Positions 8,793-16,707 are shown, counted from the first letter of the stretch. The stretch: 64,000 nt of DNA from JANQJA01 sp965267485 (GCA_965267485.1 OZ254080.1:3286001-3350000); one strand, 5' to 3'. Notes: a model not told the origin generated them from the sequence alone. Made by a program: numbers and translations.

Positions 8793-9091
8793 TGTGGTAC
8801 GCAATCATTTCTGAGGACGTTGAAGACAGCCTCAGTCGACGCCAGAGTGCACGGCCGGCCCATCTGGAGCGCCTGAAACTGCTTCAGGATGCGGGACGCC
8901 TGCTGATCGCCGGCCCGCACCCCGCGGTCGACAATGAAGACCCGGGCGATGCCGGGTTCACCGGCAGCCTGGTCGTGGCCGAGTTCGAATCGCTGGAAGC
9001 AGCACGCGCATGGGCAGATGCCGACCCCTATGTCGCCGCCGGCGTCTACGCGCACGTCGTCGTCAAACCATTCCGAAAGGTGTTGCCCTGA
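8792..9091 (+). CDS. yciI: YciI-family protein
   Basis: A 99-residue ferredoxin-like fold protein of unknown function. It matches E. coli YciI along its whole length, including RPAHLERLKLLQDAGRLL, DPGDAGFTGSLVVAEFESLE and ARAWADADPYVAAGVYAHV, and it keeps the family His and Asp residues proposed for the active site. The ATG at 8792 overlaps the yciB stop by one base. The reading frame continues from an upstream frame, so the gene is easily missed without the family comparison. Confidence 0.93.
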   Translation: MWYAIISEDVEDSLSRRQSARPAHLERLKLLQDAGRLLIAGPHPAVDNEDPGDAGFTGSLVVAEFESLEAARAWADADPYVAAGVYAHVVVKPFRKVLP

Positions 9092-9759
9092 ACCGCTTTG
9101 CCCTGATTCTGCTGGTGCTGGCGCCGCTCACCGCCCAGCCGCTGTATGCAGAGACCGTTTACATTCGCGATACCCTGTACGTGCCGCTGCGCGGCGGTCA
9201 GTCGACGGAGCATCGTATCCTGCACCGGGGAATTCGCAGCGGCACCGCGCTGGAACTCCTCGAGACCAACGAGGAAACCGGCTACAGCCTCGTGCGCATG
9301 GAAGATGGCAGGGAAGGCTGGCTCCAGACCCAGTACCTGGTCGACGAGCCAATTGCCGCCGACATACTCGACGACACGCAGGCGCAGCTGCTGTCACTTG
9401 AGGCCGAACACCAGAAGTCCCTGCTCCGCGTGCAGCAACTGCAGGAAGCCAACGCGGCGCTGGAGGCACAGGTCGAGGAACTGGGCAGCCAGCTCGAGAC
9501 AAGGACGGCCGAGTACGAGGAGCTTCGCGCCCTGTCGGACGAGACGCTGCAGATCCAGGCGCAGAACGAGTCGCTGAAGGATGAGCGGGAGTCACTGGAC
9601 CAGCAGATTGATGCCCTCCTCATGGCCAACGACGAACTTCAGAACGACTCTGCCCAGGAATGGTTTCTGCGCGGCGGTGCGGTCGTCATCGTCGCACTGA
9701 TTCTCGGCTTCTGGTTCGCTCGCCGCATCTACCAGCGAACCAATTCAACCTGGAGCTAG
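9088..9759 (+). CDS. SH3-and-anchor domain protein (YgiM-like), probable CTG start
   Basis: Probably exported and membrane-anchored, with a bacterial SH3 domain. From codon 9088 the product has a hydrophobic signal-like stretch (RFALILLVLAPLTAQPLYA), then an SH3b domain (about 23-90: VYIRDTLYVPLRGGQS, GREGWLQTQYL). A Glu/Gln/Leu-rich coiled coil (about 95-190) and a C-terminal transmembrane helix (AVVIVALILGFWFA) followed by RR follow. This architecture matches the YgiM/TIGR04211 family. No ATG, GTG or TTG sits at the signal peptide. CTG at 9088 overlaps the yciI stop as CTGA and has GAAAGG 7 bases upstream. An ATG at 9010 would instead prepend 26 out-of-character residues. Function unknown. 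Confidence 0.82.
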   Translation: MNRFALILLVLAPLTAQPLYAETVYIRDTLYVPLRGGQSTEHRILHRGIRSGTALELLETNEETGYSLVRMEDGREGWLQTQYLVDEPIAADILDDTQAQLLSLEAEHQKSLLRVQQLQEANAALEAQVEELGSQLETRTAEYEELRALSDETLQIQAQNESLKDERESLDQQIDALLMANDELQNDSAQEWFLRGGAVVIVALILGFWFARRIYQRTNSTWS

Positions 9760-9767
9760 CGCAAACG

Positions 9768-10538
9768 ATGCCGACGAAACTCAGCGTCAATCTCAACAAG
9801 GTCGCACTGTTGCGCAACTCACGGGAAACGACGATCCCGAGCGTTGTCGAGGCCGCCAAGACGGCGATCTCTGCCGGCGCCCAGGGCATCACGGTCCATC
9901 CGCGGCCCGATCAGCGCCACATACGGCCCGGCGATGTCGAGGATCTTGCGCGCCTTCTCTCGGACCCGGCCTTCGCGGGGATCGAGTTCAATATCGAGGG
10001 CAATCCCTATGCCGGGCCCGAGGCAAACGGGTTTCCCGGTTTCATGGCACTCGTCGATGCCAATGGCCCGCACCAGTGTACGCTGGTGCCGGACGACCCG
10101 GCGCAGCTCACGTCTGACCACGGCTGGGATCTCCTCGCCCACGGCAACGAATTGAAACCGATTGTCGACCGGCTCAAGGACGATGGTATCCGCGTATCAG
10201 TCTTCATGGACCCTGTACCTGAGCAGATCGAGCGAGCCGCCCGTCTTGGCGTCGACCGGATTGAGCTGTACACAGGCCCTTATGCAGAAGCCTTCGGCCA
10301 CCACGATGAGATCCTCGGCCGTTTTGCTGAAGCGGCACGCGTTGCCGGCGAGCTTGGCCTCGGGGTCAATGCCGGCCATGACCTCAATACCGACAATCTC
10401 GGCGAATTCTGCCGCACGGTGCCCAACGTTGCCGAAGTGTCGATCGGCCATGCGATCATCGCAGATGCGCTTTGGTACGGTCTGGACCCCACGGTTCGCC
10501 GCTATCGGGAGATTCTCGACCTTGCCGGTGGCGCTTGA
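9768..10538 (+). CDS. pdxJ: PdxJ, pyridoxine 5'-phosphate synthase
   Basis: Condenses 1-deoxy-D-xylulose 5-phosphate with 3-amino-2-oxopropyl phosphate, the last step that builds the vitamin B6 ring. The start MPTKLSVNLNKVALLRNSRE fits the family. It is followed by ITVHPRPDQRHIRPGDV, FNIEGNP, TLVPD, DRIELYTGPYA, GLGVNAGHDLN and VSIGHAII, carrying the expected His, Glu and Asp residues. The HPRPDQRHI form is the variant found in Xanthomonas and Bacteroidetes and differs from the enteric HLREDRRHI form. 256 residues, normal length. It stands 8 bases after the SH3 gene. No acpS or recO neighbour, unlike E. coli. Confidence 0.93.
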   Translation: MPTKLSVNLNKVALLRNSRETTIPSVVEAAKTAISAGAQGITVHPRPDQRHIRPGDVEDLARLLSDPAFAGIEFNIEGNPYAGPEANGFPGFMALVDANGPHQCTLVPDDPAQLTSDHGWDLLAHGNELKPIVDRLKDDGIRVSVFMDPVPEQIERAARLGVDRIELYTGPYAEAFGHHDEILGRFAEAARVAGELGLGVNAGHDLNTDNLGEFCRTVPNVAEVSIGHAIIADALWYGLDPTVRRYREILDLAGGA

Positions 10539-10634
10539 CCTGACCCCCTGCCTTGGCCTCAAAGCAGCCACTCGTTATCATTGACGGCTCTCTACACCTC
10601 CGTCATTCAACCGAAACCAACACCCCTATCTCAC

Positions 10635-11033
10635 ATGAATACAAAAACGAAAAGTCTCGCCATCAGCCCCGTGATCGGTATCGCTGCCTTTCTGATCATC
10701 GGTTTCATCCAGCAGGGCAGGTTCAGAATCCCGCAGTCAGCCGGCGATTTTGCCGAGCTCGCCGTACTCATCGCCGCCGTGGTGGCAGGCAGCCTGCTGC
10801 CCTCAGGCTCACGCGATGCATTCGAATCCGACGAGGAGACCGGTACGGTCAAGTGGTTCAACGTCAAGAAAGGCTACGGCTTCATCACTCGCGACAGCGG
10901 TGACGATGTGTTCGTTCACTACCGCAACATCAGCGGCGAAGGACGACGCGCCATCGCTGAGGGTCAGCGCGTACGATTCGTTGTGGTCGACAGCGACAAG
11001 GGTCCCCAGGCCGACGAGGTCGAGGCGATCTAG
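10635..11033 (+). CDS. Membrane-anchored cold-shock domain protein
   Basis: The C-terminal half (about 67-132) is a full cold-shock domain with TGTVKWFNVKKGYGFI (RNP1) and DVFVHY (RNP2), the RNA/ssDNA-binding motifs of CspA. The N-terminal half holds two hydrophobic segments (AISPVIGIAAFLIIGFI and FAELAVLIAAVVAGSLL), so the protein is predicted to hold the nucleic-acid-binding domain at the inner membrane. The ATG at 10635 is preferred; an in-frame GTG or TTG further upstream would only add a polar leader. No good Shine-Dalgarno is visible. It is the first gene of a run leading to mnmC. RNA-binding is family knowledge; a role at the membrane is inference. Confidence 0.85.
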   Translation: MNTKTKSLAISPVIGIAAFLIIGFIQQGRFRIPQSAGDFAELAVLIAAVVAGSLLPSGSRDAFESDEETGTVKWFNVKKGYGFITRDSGDDVFVHYRNISGEGRRAIAEGQRVRFVVVDSDKGPQADEVEAI

Positions 11034-11048
11034 CAGCGGTTTCCGGCA

Positions 11049-11474
11049 GTGCACCAGATCATCTTTGTCGCGGAACCGGAGCAGATCGACGATCTGGAGC
11101 TGGATGAGAACCCGGCCGATCACTATCCCGTCATGTCATCGCAGGAGTTTCACCGCGATGCGAGGGCGCAGCTCTACGCGCTGGTGACCGGCACCTTCTT
11201 TGACGAAGCATCAGAGCTCGAGATCCTGCGGCGCTCGCTGACCGACGACGGCCCGTACATCTACCAGCTCGAGGCGAGCACCCAGCGCAGCTTTTCGAGG
11301 CTCGACGAGGACACGCTCGGCGAGTTTGCGGAGCGTTGGGCCGAGACCGAGGAGATCGAAATGCTCGACCGCGACGTCAATGATCTCTATGACTTTCTGT
11401 ATCAGTTTGCACACCTCTGCCACGTCGCCACCCAGGGCGAGGATCTCGGCCTCTTCATCTATTCGGACAGCTGA
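11049..11474 (+). CDS. Conserved-looking hypothetical acidic protein
   Basis: 141 residues from a GTG codon (GTGCACCAG), 15 bases after the cold-shock gene and 2 bases before yciH. It is strongly acidic with no signal peptide or membrane segment. The middle (ILRRSLTDDGPYIYQLEAS) and the end (DFLYQFAHLCHVATQGEDLGLFIYSD) look like a compact alpha/beta or helical domain. I do not recognise the family. Position between an RNA-binding protein gene and a SUI1-like factor hints at translation, but this is only context. Confidence 0.72.
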   Translation: MHQIIFVAEPEQIDDLELDENPADHYPVMSSQEFHRDARAQLYALVTGTFFDEASELEILRRSLTDDGPYIYQLEASTQRSFSRLDEDTLGEFAERWAETEEIEMLDRDVNDLYDFLYQFAHLCHVATQGEDLGLFIYSDS

Positions 11475-11476
11475 GC

Positions 11477-11824
11477 ATGAAGCAGCGCAACGTCGTCTAC
11501 AGCACGGACAAGGGCCGCACGTGTCCGGCCTGCGGCAACCCGGTGGCAGACTGCACCTGCAGCAAAGACAATACCTACGCCGGTGACGGGGTCGTCCGCC
11601 TGCAGCGCCAGACAAAAGGCCGCGCCGGCAAGCCCGTCGTGGTTGTCACCGGACTTCCCGGAACGGCGGAGGAGATCAAGGCCATCGCCAAACAGCTGAA
11701 GCAGAAGTGTGGCGTCGGCGGTACGGTAGAAGACGGCTCGATTGTCATTCAGGGGGACAAGCGCGATACGATCAAACAGGCGCTTGAGGGCGCCGGATAC
11801 ACAGTCAAACTGAGTGGGGGCTAG
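11477..11824 (+). CDS. yciH: YciH, SUI1/eIF1-like translation factor with N-terminal Cys motif
   Basis: Bacterial homologue of eIF1; E. coli YciH has been implicated in start-site selection fidelity and in stress. The SUI1 domain covers about residues 38-115: GDGVVRLQRQTKGRAGK, CGVGGTVEDGSIVIQGDKRD and YTVKLSGG at the terminus. The N-terminal 35 residues contain CPACGNPVADCTC, a possible zinc ribbon absent from the E. coli protein. Its TAG stop abuts the sseA ATG with no gap, indicating coupling. Confidence 0.92.
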   Translation: MKQRNVVYSTDKGRTCPACGNPVADCTCSKDNTYAGDGVVRLQRQTKGRAGKPVVVVTGLPGTAEEIKAIAKQLKQKCGVGGTVEDGSIVIQGDKRDTIKQALEGAGYTVKLSGG

Positions 11825-12649
11825 ATGGGCACAATGATATCAGCAGAATCGGTCAGGGACATGCAGGGCGATCCGCGGCTTCGCGTACTCGACTGTCGCT
11901 ATTCCCTGGCCGACGAGGAAGCCGGCCTGCGTGCTTTCCGGGAAGGCCATCTGCCCGGCGCGCAGTACGTCGACCTGGGGCTCGATATGAGCGCCGAGGT
12001 CATCCCTGGGCAGACAGGCCGCCACCCGCTGCCCGAACGCGAGGCGTTCGCCGATTGCCTGTCTCACCTCGGCGTCGCGAATGATTCGGTCATCGTCGCC
12101 TATGATGACGGCGCAGGTGCCTTCGCGGCGCGGCTCTGGTGGATGGTGAGATGGCTGGGGCATGACGAGGTCTACGTCATGGACGGTGGATTCGCACGCT
12201 GGCAATCGCTCGGCCTGCCGACCACCGATGAATCCTTCACCCCCGACATCACTGACTTCGAAGTGAACAAGAGCCTCGCCAGAATGGTCTCCGTCAACAG
12301 CGTACAGAGCGCAGGACTGCTGCTCGACGCGCGGGACGAAGCGCGCTACCGCGGCGAGCAGGAGCCGATCGACCCCGTGGCAGGGCATATTCCAGGTGCA
12401 GTCTGTGCGCCGTTCTCTCAGAACGTCAGCGCCGACGGCTGCATGCGGAGCGTCGATGAATTGAGTGAGCGGTTCAGCGCCCTCGGCGTCGCTGCAGACG
12501 CTGACGTGGTCTGCTATTGCGGCTCCGGCGTCACGGCCGCTCACAATGTGTTGGCCATCGTGCATGCCGGACTGCCGGAACCCGCACTCTATCCCGGCTC
12601 CTGGAGCGAGTGGATCACAGACCCGAACCGTCCCGTCGAGACTGGATGA
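11825..12649 (+). CDS. sseA: SseA-like sulfurtransferase (3-mercaptopyruvate/thiosulfate)
   Basis: Two-domain rhodanese of 274 residues. The N-terminal inactive domain begins around VRDMQGDPRLRVLDCRYSL. The C-terminal catalytic domain ends with CYCGSGVTAAHNV, where the active Cys sits in CGSGVTA. That loop is typical of 3-mercaptopyruvate sulfurtransferases; thiosulfate sulfurtransferases usually have CRxGx[RK]. The start is the ATG directly after the yciH stop; a second ATG three codons later is also possible. It overlaps mnmC by ATGA (12646-12649), placing a sulfur-transfer enzyme with an enzyme that modifies 2-thiouridine tRNAs. Confidence 0.9.
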   Translation: MGTMISAESVRDMQGDPRLRVLDCRYSLADEEAGLRAFREGHLPGAQYVDLGLDMSAEVIPGQTGRHPLPEREAFADCLSHLGVANDSVIVAYDDGAGAFAARLWWMVRWLGHDEVYVMDGGFARWQSLGLPTTDESFTPDITDFEVNKSLARMVSVNSVQSAGLLLDARDEARYRGEQEPIDPVAGHIPGAVCAPFSQNVSADGCMRSVDELSERFSALGVAADADVVCYCGSGVTAAHNVLAIVHAGLPEPALYPGSWSEWITDPNRPVETG

Positions 12650-14517
12650 GCGGCTACTGCCTGCCCTGGGCAGAAGTCGACTGGGCAACGCCCGCAACAC
12701 CACGCTCGAAGATCATCGGGGACATTTTCTGGTCTCTTGATCAGGGCCTCGCCGAAAAGCAGCATGTCTTCATCGAGGGCAACGCACTGCCCGACCGGTT
12801 CGCATCGGTGGGACACGGACACTTCACGGTTGGCGAGATCGGATTCGGTTTCGGACTCAACTTTTTGCTGACGACACAGGCATGGCGCAAGGCCGCGCCG
12901 CCCGGCGCGATGCTCAACTATATCGCCCTCGAGCGATCGCCCGTCTCCCCCGGCGATCTTGTCACCTGTTTCGAAAGACTCGATCTCGATGCCGGGCTCC
13001 GCAAGCGAGCGTCCACACTCATCAAGCGCCTGCCTTCGTTGCCGGTTCCCGGCTGGCATCTGCTCGAGATCGACACTGATATCAATCTGATTCTGGGACT
13101 GGGTGACGCAGCTCACCTGCTGGAGGATCTGGATGCACAAGCAGACGCCTGGTTTCTCGATGGATTCAGCCCGAGACTGAACGAGGATGCCTGGACGCCG
13201 ATGATCCTGGCCGCGGTCGCGGCGCACTCGCGCCCGGGGGCCACCTGTTCAACCTACTCGGTCGCCGGCGTCGTCCGCCGAGGCCTCGCAGAAAACGGTT
13301 TTGACGTCACCCGCGCGCCCGGCCACGGCAACAAGGCCGAAATGATCGTTGCTCGTGCCGCCGGGCAATGGATTCCTGCCCACTTCAACGCCGCCCGCGT
13401 CGCCATCGTCGGCGCGGGCCTTGCCGGACTCTGCGCCGCCCGCGCGCTGTCGCGACGCGGCATCGAAGTCACGTTGTTCGAGCGCGACGACCATTGGCCT
13501 GCGGGCGCATCGGGCGCACCGGCCCTCGCCGTCTATCCGCAGCTTTCAGCGACGGCGGAACTCGCCAGCCGGTTCTCGCTCACCGCGTTCCTGTTCGCTA
13601 CCGCCTGGTATCGCACGTACCGTGCCTGCGGCCGGATCCAGCTCGCTGAAAATGAGGCAACCACGCACCGGTTCATCGATGTCGCGGCACAGCTGCCGGA
13701 GACCTTCGCGCAATGGCTGGATCGTGATGCCGCATCGATGAGGATCGGGCTCGGCTGTCGCCATGGCGGACTGTACCTGCCGGAGGGCGGCTACGTTGTT
13801 GCCCGGACTGAATTCTCCGACGAGTTTGATATCCGGCTTGGCGAGGAAGTCTCGCTCACGCCGGAAGGTCGTCTCGCCATCGCCGGCGGCGACATGCCGT
13901 TCGATGCCGTACTGCTGGCCGCCGGGCACGACGGCTTTCCATTACTCACACCGCTCGATCGCAGACCGGTGCGCGGCCAGAACATCAAGGTCTCGCTGCC
14001 TGTCAACCCCGATGTTGTCGTCGGCGGCCCGGTATCCGTCATTCCACTCCGCGACTCAACCGCGATCGTGGGCGGCACTTATCATGCCCGGGACACGAGC
14101 AGCCGGACAAGCGATGAGGATTCACAAGAACTGCTGAGACGGCTGGGCAGCGCGCTGGATACCGAGAGCCAGGTCGTCTCGGCCTGGACCGGCGTTCGAA
14201 GCACAACCCGGGACCGCCAGCCGATCGCGGGACCGGTGCCACACTTCGAATTGCTGGATGCCTGGTGCGCCCGGGGCGACGGAACACCGTTTCAGGACTG
14301 GCTGCCGGGGCTCTACACGGTGACCGGACTCGGCTCCCACGGCGCGACCACGGCACCATTACTCGGCGAAATGGTTTGCCGGCAGATGACCGGCGAGGCA
14401 GGCTGTGCCGGCAGTGCCGCGGCCGGACGACTGAACCCGGCACGATTTCGACTCCGCGACGCCGGGCGGCGTCGCGATGTCAGTTCACTCAGCCCGCGTC
14501 CACCACGCGAACGTTGA
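12646..14517 (+). CDS. mnmC: MnmC, bifunctional tRNA mnm5s2U biosynthesis enzyme
   Basis: Completes the mnm5 side chain at the wobble uridine of tRNAs. The FAD-dependent C-terminal domain removes carboxymethyl from cmnm5U, and the N-terminal SAM-dependent domain methylates nm5U. The methyltransferase half (about 1-240) shows GEIGFGFGLNFLLT and AWFLDGFSPRLNEDAW. The oxidoreductase half begins at VAIVGAGLAGLCAARALSRRG (FAD) and ends near YTVTGLGSHGATTAP. The ATG at 12646 overlaps the sseA stop. The last 29 bases overlap the 3' end of serA on the other strand; a 9-bp-arm hairpin (14455-14476) lies in this end but has no T-run. Confidence 0.95.
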   Translation: MSGYCLPWAEVDWATPATPRSKIIGDIFWSLDQGLAEKQHVFIEGNALPDRFASVGHGHFTVGEIGFGFGLNFLLTTQAWRKAAPPGAMLNYIALERSPVSPGDLVTCFERLDLDAGLRKRASTLIKRLPSLPVPGWHLLEIDTDINLILGLGDAAHLLEDLDAQADAWFLDGFSPRLNEDAWTPMILAAVAAHSRPGATCSTYSVAGVVRRGLAENGFDVTRAPGHGNKAEMIVARAAGQWIPAHFNAARVAIVGAGLAGLCAARALSRRGIEVTLFERDDHWPAGASGAPALAVYPQLSATAELASRFSLTAFLFATAWYRTYRACGRIQLAENEATTHRFIDVAAQLPETFAQWLDRDAASMRIGLGCRHGGLYLPEGGYVVARTEFSDEFDIRLGEEVSLTPEGRLAIAGGDMPFDAVLLAAGHDGFPLLTPLDRRPVRGQNIKVSLPVNPDVVVGGPVSVIPLRDSTAIVGGTYHARDTSSRTSDEDSQELLRRLGSALDTESQVVSAWTGVRSTTRDRQPIAGPVPHFELLDAWCARGDGTPFQDWLPGLYTVTGLGSHGATTAPLLGEMVCRQMTGEAGCAGSAAAGRLNPARFRLRDAGRRRDVSSLSPRPPRER

Positions 14518-15667
14518 TGACGCCCTCAATGCCGGAGATCTCCCGCACCAGATCGTCCTCGGCAGGCGACGCGATGTCGATCAGGTTGTAGGCGACGTCC
14601 TCACGACTCTTGTTGATCATGTCGATCACGTTGACGTTGCGATTCGCCAGAATGGACAGCACGCTGCCGAGAATCCGGGGGACGTTACGGTTGGCGAGGG
14701 CAATGCGGTAGCCCTCCGTCCGCTCCATGAACACTGACGGGAAGTTCACCGAGTTCTTGATGTTGCCGTTCTGCAGGAAGTCGATCATCTGATCGGCGAC
14801 CATCATGGCGCAGTTCTCTTCGGCCTCTTCGGTGCTCGCGCCGAGGTGCGGCGTTGCCAGAACACCGGGCTTGCCCACAAGACCGGGGGTCGGGAAGTCG
14901 CTGATGTACTGGGAGAGGGTCCCGTCATCGAGCGCCCTGGCCAGCGCCTCGGTCTCGACGATCTCTCCGCGGGCGAAGTTGAGAAGGACCGCACCACGCT
15001 TGAAGTTTGAGAGGGCTTCTTCGTTGATCATGCCGCGTGTCGCATCGAGTGCCGGCACGTGCAGTGAAACGATGTCCGAGTTGGCGAACAGCGCGTTCAT
15101 GCTCTCCATGCGGCCCACGTTGGCCGACAGCCGCCAGGCAGCCTCGACGGACAGCGCGGGGTCATAGCCGATGACGGTCATACCCATGTCGAGTCCCATC
15201 TCGGCAACCATCGAGCCGATGGCACCCAGCCCGAGAACGCCGAGCGTCTTGCCCTTGAGTTCACTGCCCTTGAACTGCTTCTTGGCCGCCTCGACCTGCT
15301 TGTTCATTTCTGCCTTGTCCTGCTCGGCAGCCAGCGAGTTGACGTACTCGATACCCGGAATGATGCCGCGGCGGGAGAGCACCAGACCTGCCATGACGAG
15401 TTCCTTGACCGCGTTTGCGTTGGCGCCGGGTGTGTTGAAGACCACAATGCCTTTCTCGGTGTACTCGGCCACAGGAACGTTGTTGGTGCCGGCGCCAGCG
15501 CGACCGACCGCGATCAGTTCGGGATTGGCATCATCGGCGCCCAGCTGGTGAGAGCGGAGCAGGATCGCATCCGGTGAGGACACATCTGACCCAAGCTCGA
15601 AATATTCGGGAGAGAACTTCGACAGCCCTTTCTCGGAAATATTGTTGAACGTTCGAATCTTGAACAT
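14489..15667 (-). CDS. serA: SerA-type D-3-phosphoglycerate dehydrogenase
   Basis: Catalyses the first committed step of serine synthesis (3-phosphoglycerate to 3-phosphohydroxypyruvate, NAD). The start MFKIRTFNNISEKGLSKF has AGGAAG upstream, so the ATG at 15667 is chosen over a frame extension of 18 codons. Visible motifs are GRAGAGTNNVP, the Rossmann VLGLGAIGS, LLNFARGEIVE and the catalytic TPHLGAST. The C-terminal ACT domain (about 318-392) is a likely serine-feedback site. Substrate-loop sequence DFPTPGL differs from the DVF of E. coli SerA. The 3' end overlaps mnmC tail to tail. An extended -10 (TGTGTAGAAT) lies about 45 bases upstream. Confidence 0.92.
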   Translation of the reverse strand: MFKIRTFNNISEKGLSKFSPEYFELGSDVSSPDAILLRSHQLGADDANPELIAVGRAGAGTNNVPVAEYTEKGIVVFNTPGANANAVKELVMAGLVLSRRGIIPGIEYVNSLAAEQDKAEMNKQVEAAKKQFKGSELKGKTLGVLGLGAIGSMVAEMGLDMGMTVIGYDPALSVEAAWRLSANVGRMESMNALFANSDIVSLHVPALDATRGMINEEALSNFKRGAVLLNFARGEIVETEALARALDDGTLSQYISDFPTPGLVGKPGVLATPHLGASTEEAEENCAMMVADQMIDFLQNGNIKNSVNFPSVFMERTEGYRIALANRNVPRILGSVLSILANRNVNVIDMINKSREDVAYNLIDIASPAEDDLVREISGIEGVINVRVVDAG

Positions 15668-15711
15668 GCCCTTGCTTCCTGTGTGTGAGTTGGAGATTTG
15701 GAAGGCCGAGA

Positions 15712-15717
15712 TTCTAC
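15712..15717 (-). promoter_or_regulatory. Putative extended -10 for serA
   Basis: The minus strand reads TTCACA, 15 bases, TGTAGAAT, ending about 45 bases before the serA ATG. The TGTGTAGAAT context gives a TAGAAT hexamer with an upstream TGTG. The -35 spacing is short, so only moderate support is claimed. Confidence 0.3.
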
Positions 15718-15864
15718 ACAAAGAAGCACGCTGTGAAGCGCATCATCCGACGCCTTTTTCTCACCCAAACTATTAGCCTTCTTCATGAAGCGGCGGGGCT
15801 TGCCGTCATCAGCCCCCTCCCGTACGTTGACGGAAATGATTCGTGCAGCAAGAGGGGCAATAGG

Positions 15865-16293
15865 ATGGAAACAACGCGTGTGCCAGGCTGGTACTGGATC
15901 GTCGCCGGGGTGGCGGCCTTGTTCAACGTCGGCGGGGTCGCCAACTACATCTTGAGCAAGGTGGACCCGGAGAGCGCAACCGCCGGGATGACGGCGGAGC
16001 AAGCGACCTACTTTCTGAGCTTTCCGGCCTGGTACACGGCCGTCTACGCGCTGGCGACCCACCTGGCGCTGGCCGGCGGCATTCTGCTCTTGCTTCGTTT
16101 CCGGGTGGCATTTCACGCCTTCGCTGCGGCAGCCCTGCTCTATGCGATTTCGCTCATCTACCACTACGTCCTGAACGATGTCATCTTGACCCTGCCGGCA
16201 GGCATGCACGTCTTCAGTGCGGTGATCGGTCTCCAGCTCGTTCTGTTCGCTGTGTTTGCGAGGTGGGCGAATCGCCGGCGCTGGTTGCGATGA
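15865..16293 (+). CDS. Small four-helix membrane protein, unknown
   Basis: 142 residues with four hydrophobic segments: WYWIVAGVAALFNVGGVANYI, YTAVYALATHLALAGGILLLL, AFAAAALLYAISLIYHYVL and VFSAVIGLQLVLFAVF. They are followed by RWANRRR, which favours a cytoplasmic C-terminus. AGAGGGG stands 7-8 bases before the ATG at 15865 and decides the start; the frame is open further upstream, but those residues look non-coding. It resembles sugar-transporter-like small membrane proteins only in general composition. Function unknown; it is transcribed away from serA. Confidence 0.75.
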   Translation: METTRVPGWYWIVAGVAALFNVGGVANYILSKVDPESATAGMTAEQATYFLSFPAWYTAVYALATHLALAGGILLLLRFRVAFHAFAAAALLYAISLIYHYVLNDVILTLPAGMHVFSAVIGLQLVLFAVFARWANRRRWLR

Positions 16294-16337
16294 CGCGAAC
16301 GCAATTCTTGCAGTTCGGCCACAACTTCGCTGCCGTC

Positions 16338-16355
16338 GTCGGTGAATTCACCGAC
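16338..16355. promoter_or_regulatory. 18-bp perfect palindrome upstream of the coiled-coil gene
   Basis: GTCGGTGAA is followed directly by its reverse complement TTCACCGAC, giving a continuous palindrome 56-73 bases before the ATG at 16411. No gene lies here. It could be an operator for a dimeric regulator; no regulator gene is adjacent, and palindromes of this size occur by chance about once in a few hundred kilobases. Confidence 0.3.
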
Positions 16356-16410
16356 CTCTGGCACACAAGATGCACCTTAACTGCCACAGCCATCACAAGG
16401 ATCGAGAGTC

Positions 16411-16698
16411 ATGACAGATCATGAAGCGACCATCGACAAACTCGACGCGCGTGTCGAGCAGACAGAAGCCCAGCTGAAGCAGTTGAAAGCGCGCGCCAAG
16501 GCGAAAGACGGCGAGGAGAAGGCAGAGCTTGATCAGGAGATCGCCCGCCTCGAGGAACAGCGGGGCAAGGCCAGAGAGAAACTCGCGGACCTTCGCTCGG
16601 CAGGCGCTGACGCCGCGGACGACCTCATGTCCGGTACACGCGACGCCTGGGATTCACTCAAGACAGCGATCGGCAATGCCGCGGAACGCTTCAGGTAA
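16411..16698 (+). CDS. Small coiled-coil protein, unknown
   Basis: 95 residues, almost entirely heptad-like and charged (TIDKLDARVEQTEAQLKQLK, then EIARLEEQRGKAREKLADLR). The end, DDLMSGTRDAWDSLKTAIGNAAERFR, is amphipathic. AGGATCGAGAG precedes the ATG. No signal peptide or membrane segment. Such proteins are often called stress-related or sll1863-like, but nothing here proves a role. It converges on the glutathione synthase gene. Confidence 0.75.
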   Translation: MTDHEATIDKLDARVEQTEAQLKQLKARAKAKDGEEKAELDQEIARLEEQRGKAREKLADLRSAGADAADDLMSGTRDAWDSLKTAIGNAAERFR

Positions 16699-16707
16699 GA
16701 CTTACAG

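Noticed and set aside
10582..10605. TGACGG...CCGTCA inverted repeat upstream of the cold-shock gene
   Set aside because: Arms are only 6 bases and no -10 fits; could be chance.
14455..14476. Hairpin CGCGACGCC-GGGC-GGCGTCGCG at the mnmC/serA junction as terminator
   Set aside because: Stable stem but no T-run on either strand, and it lies within mnmC coding sequence.
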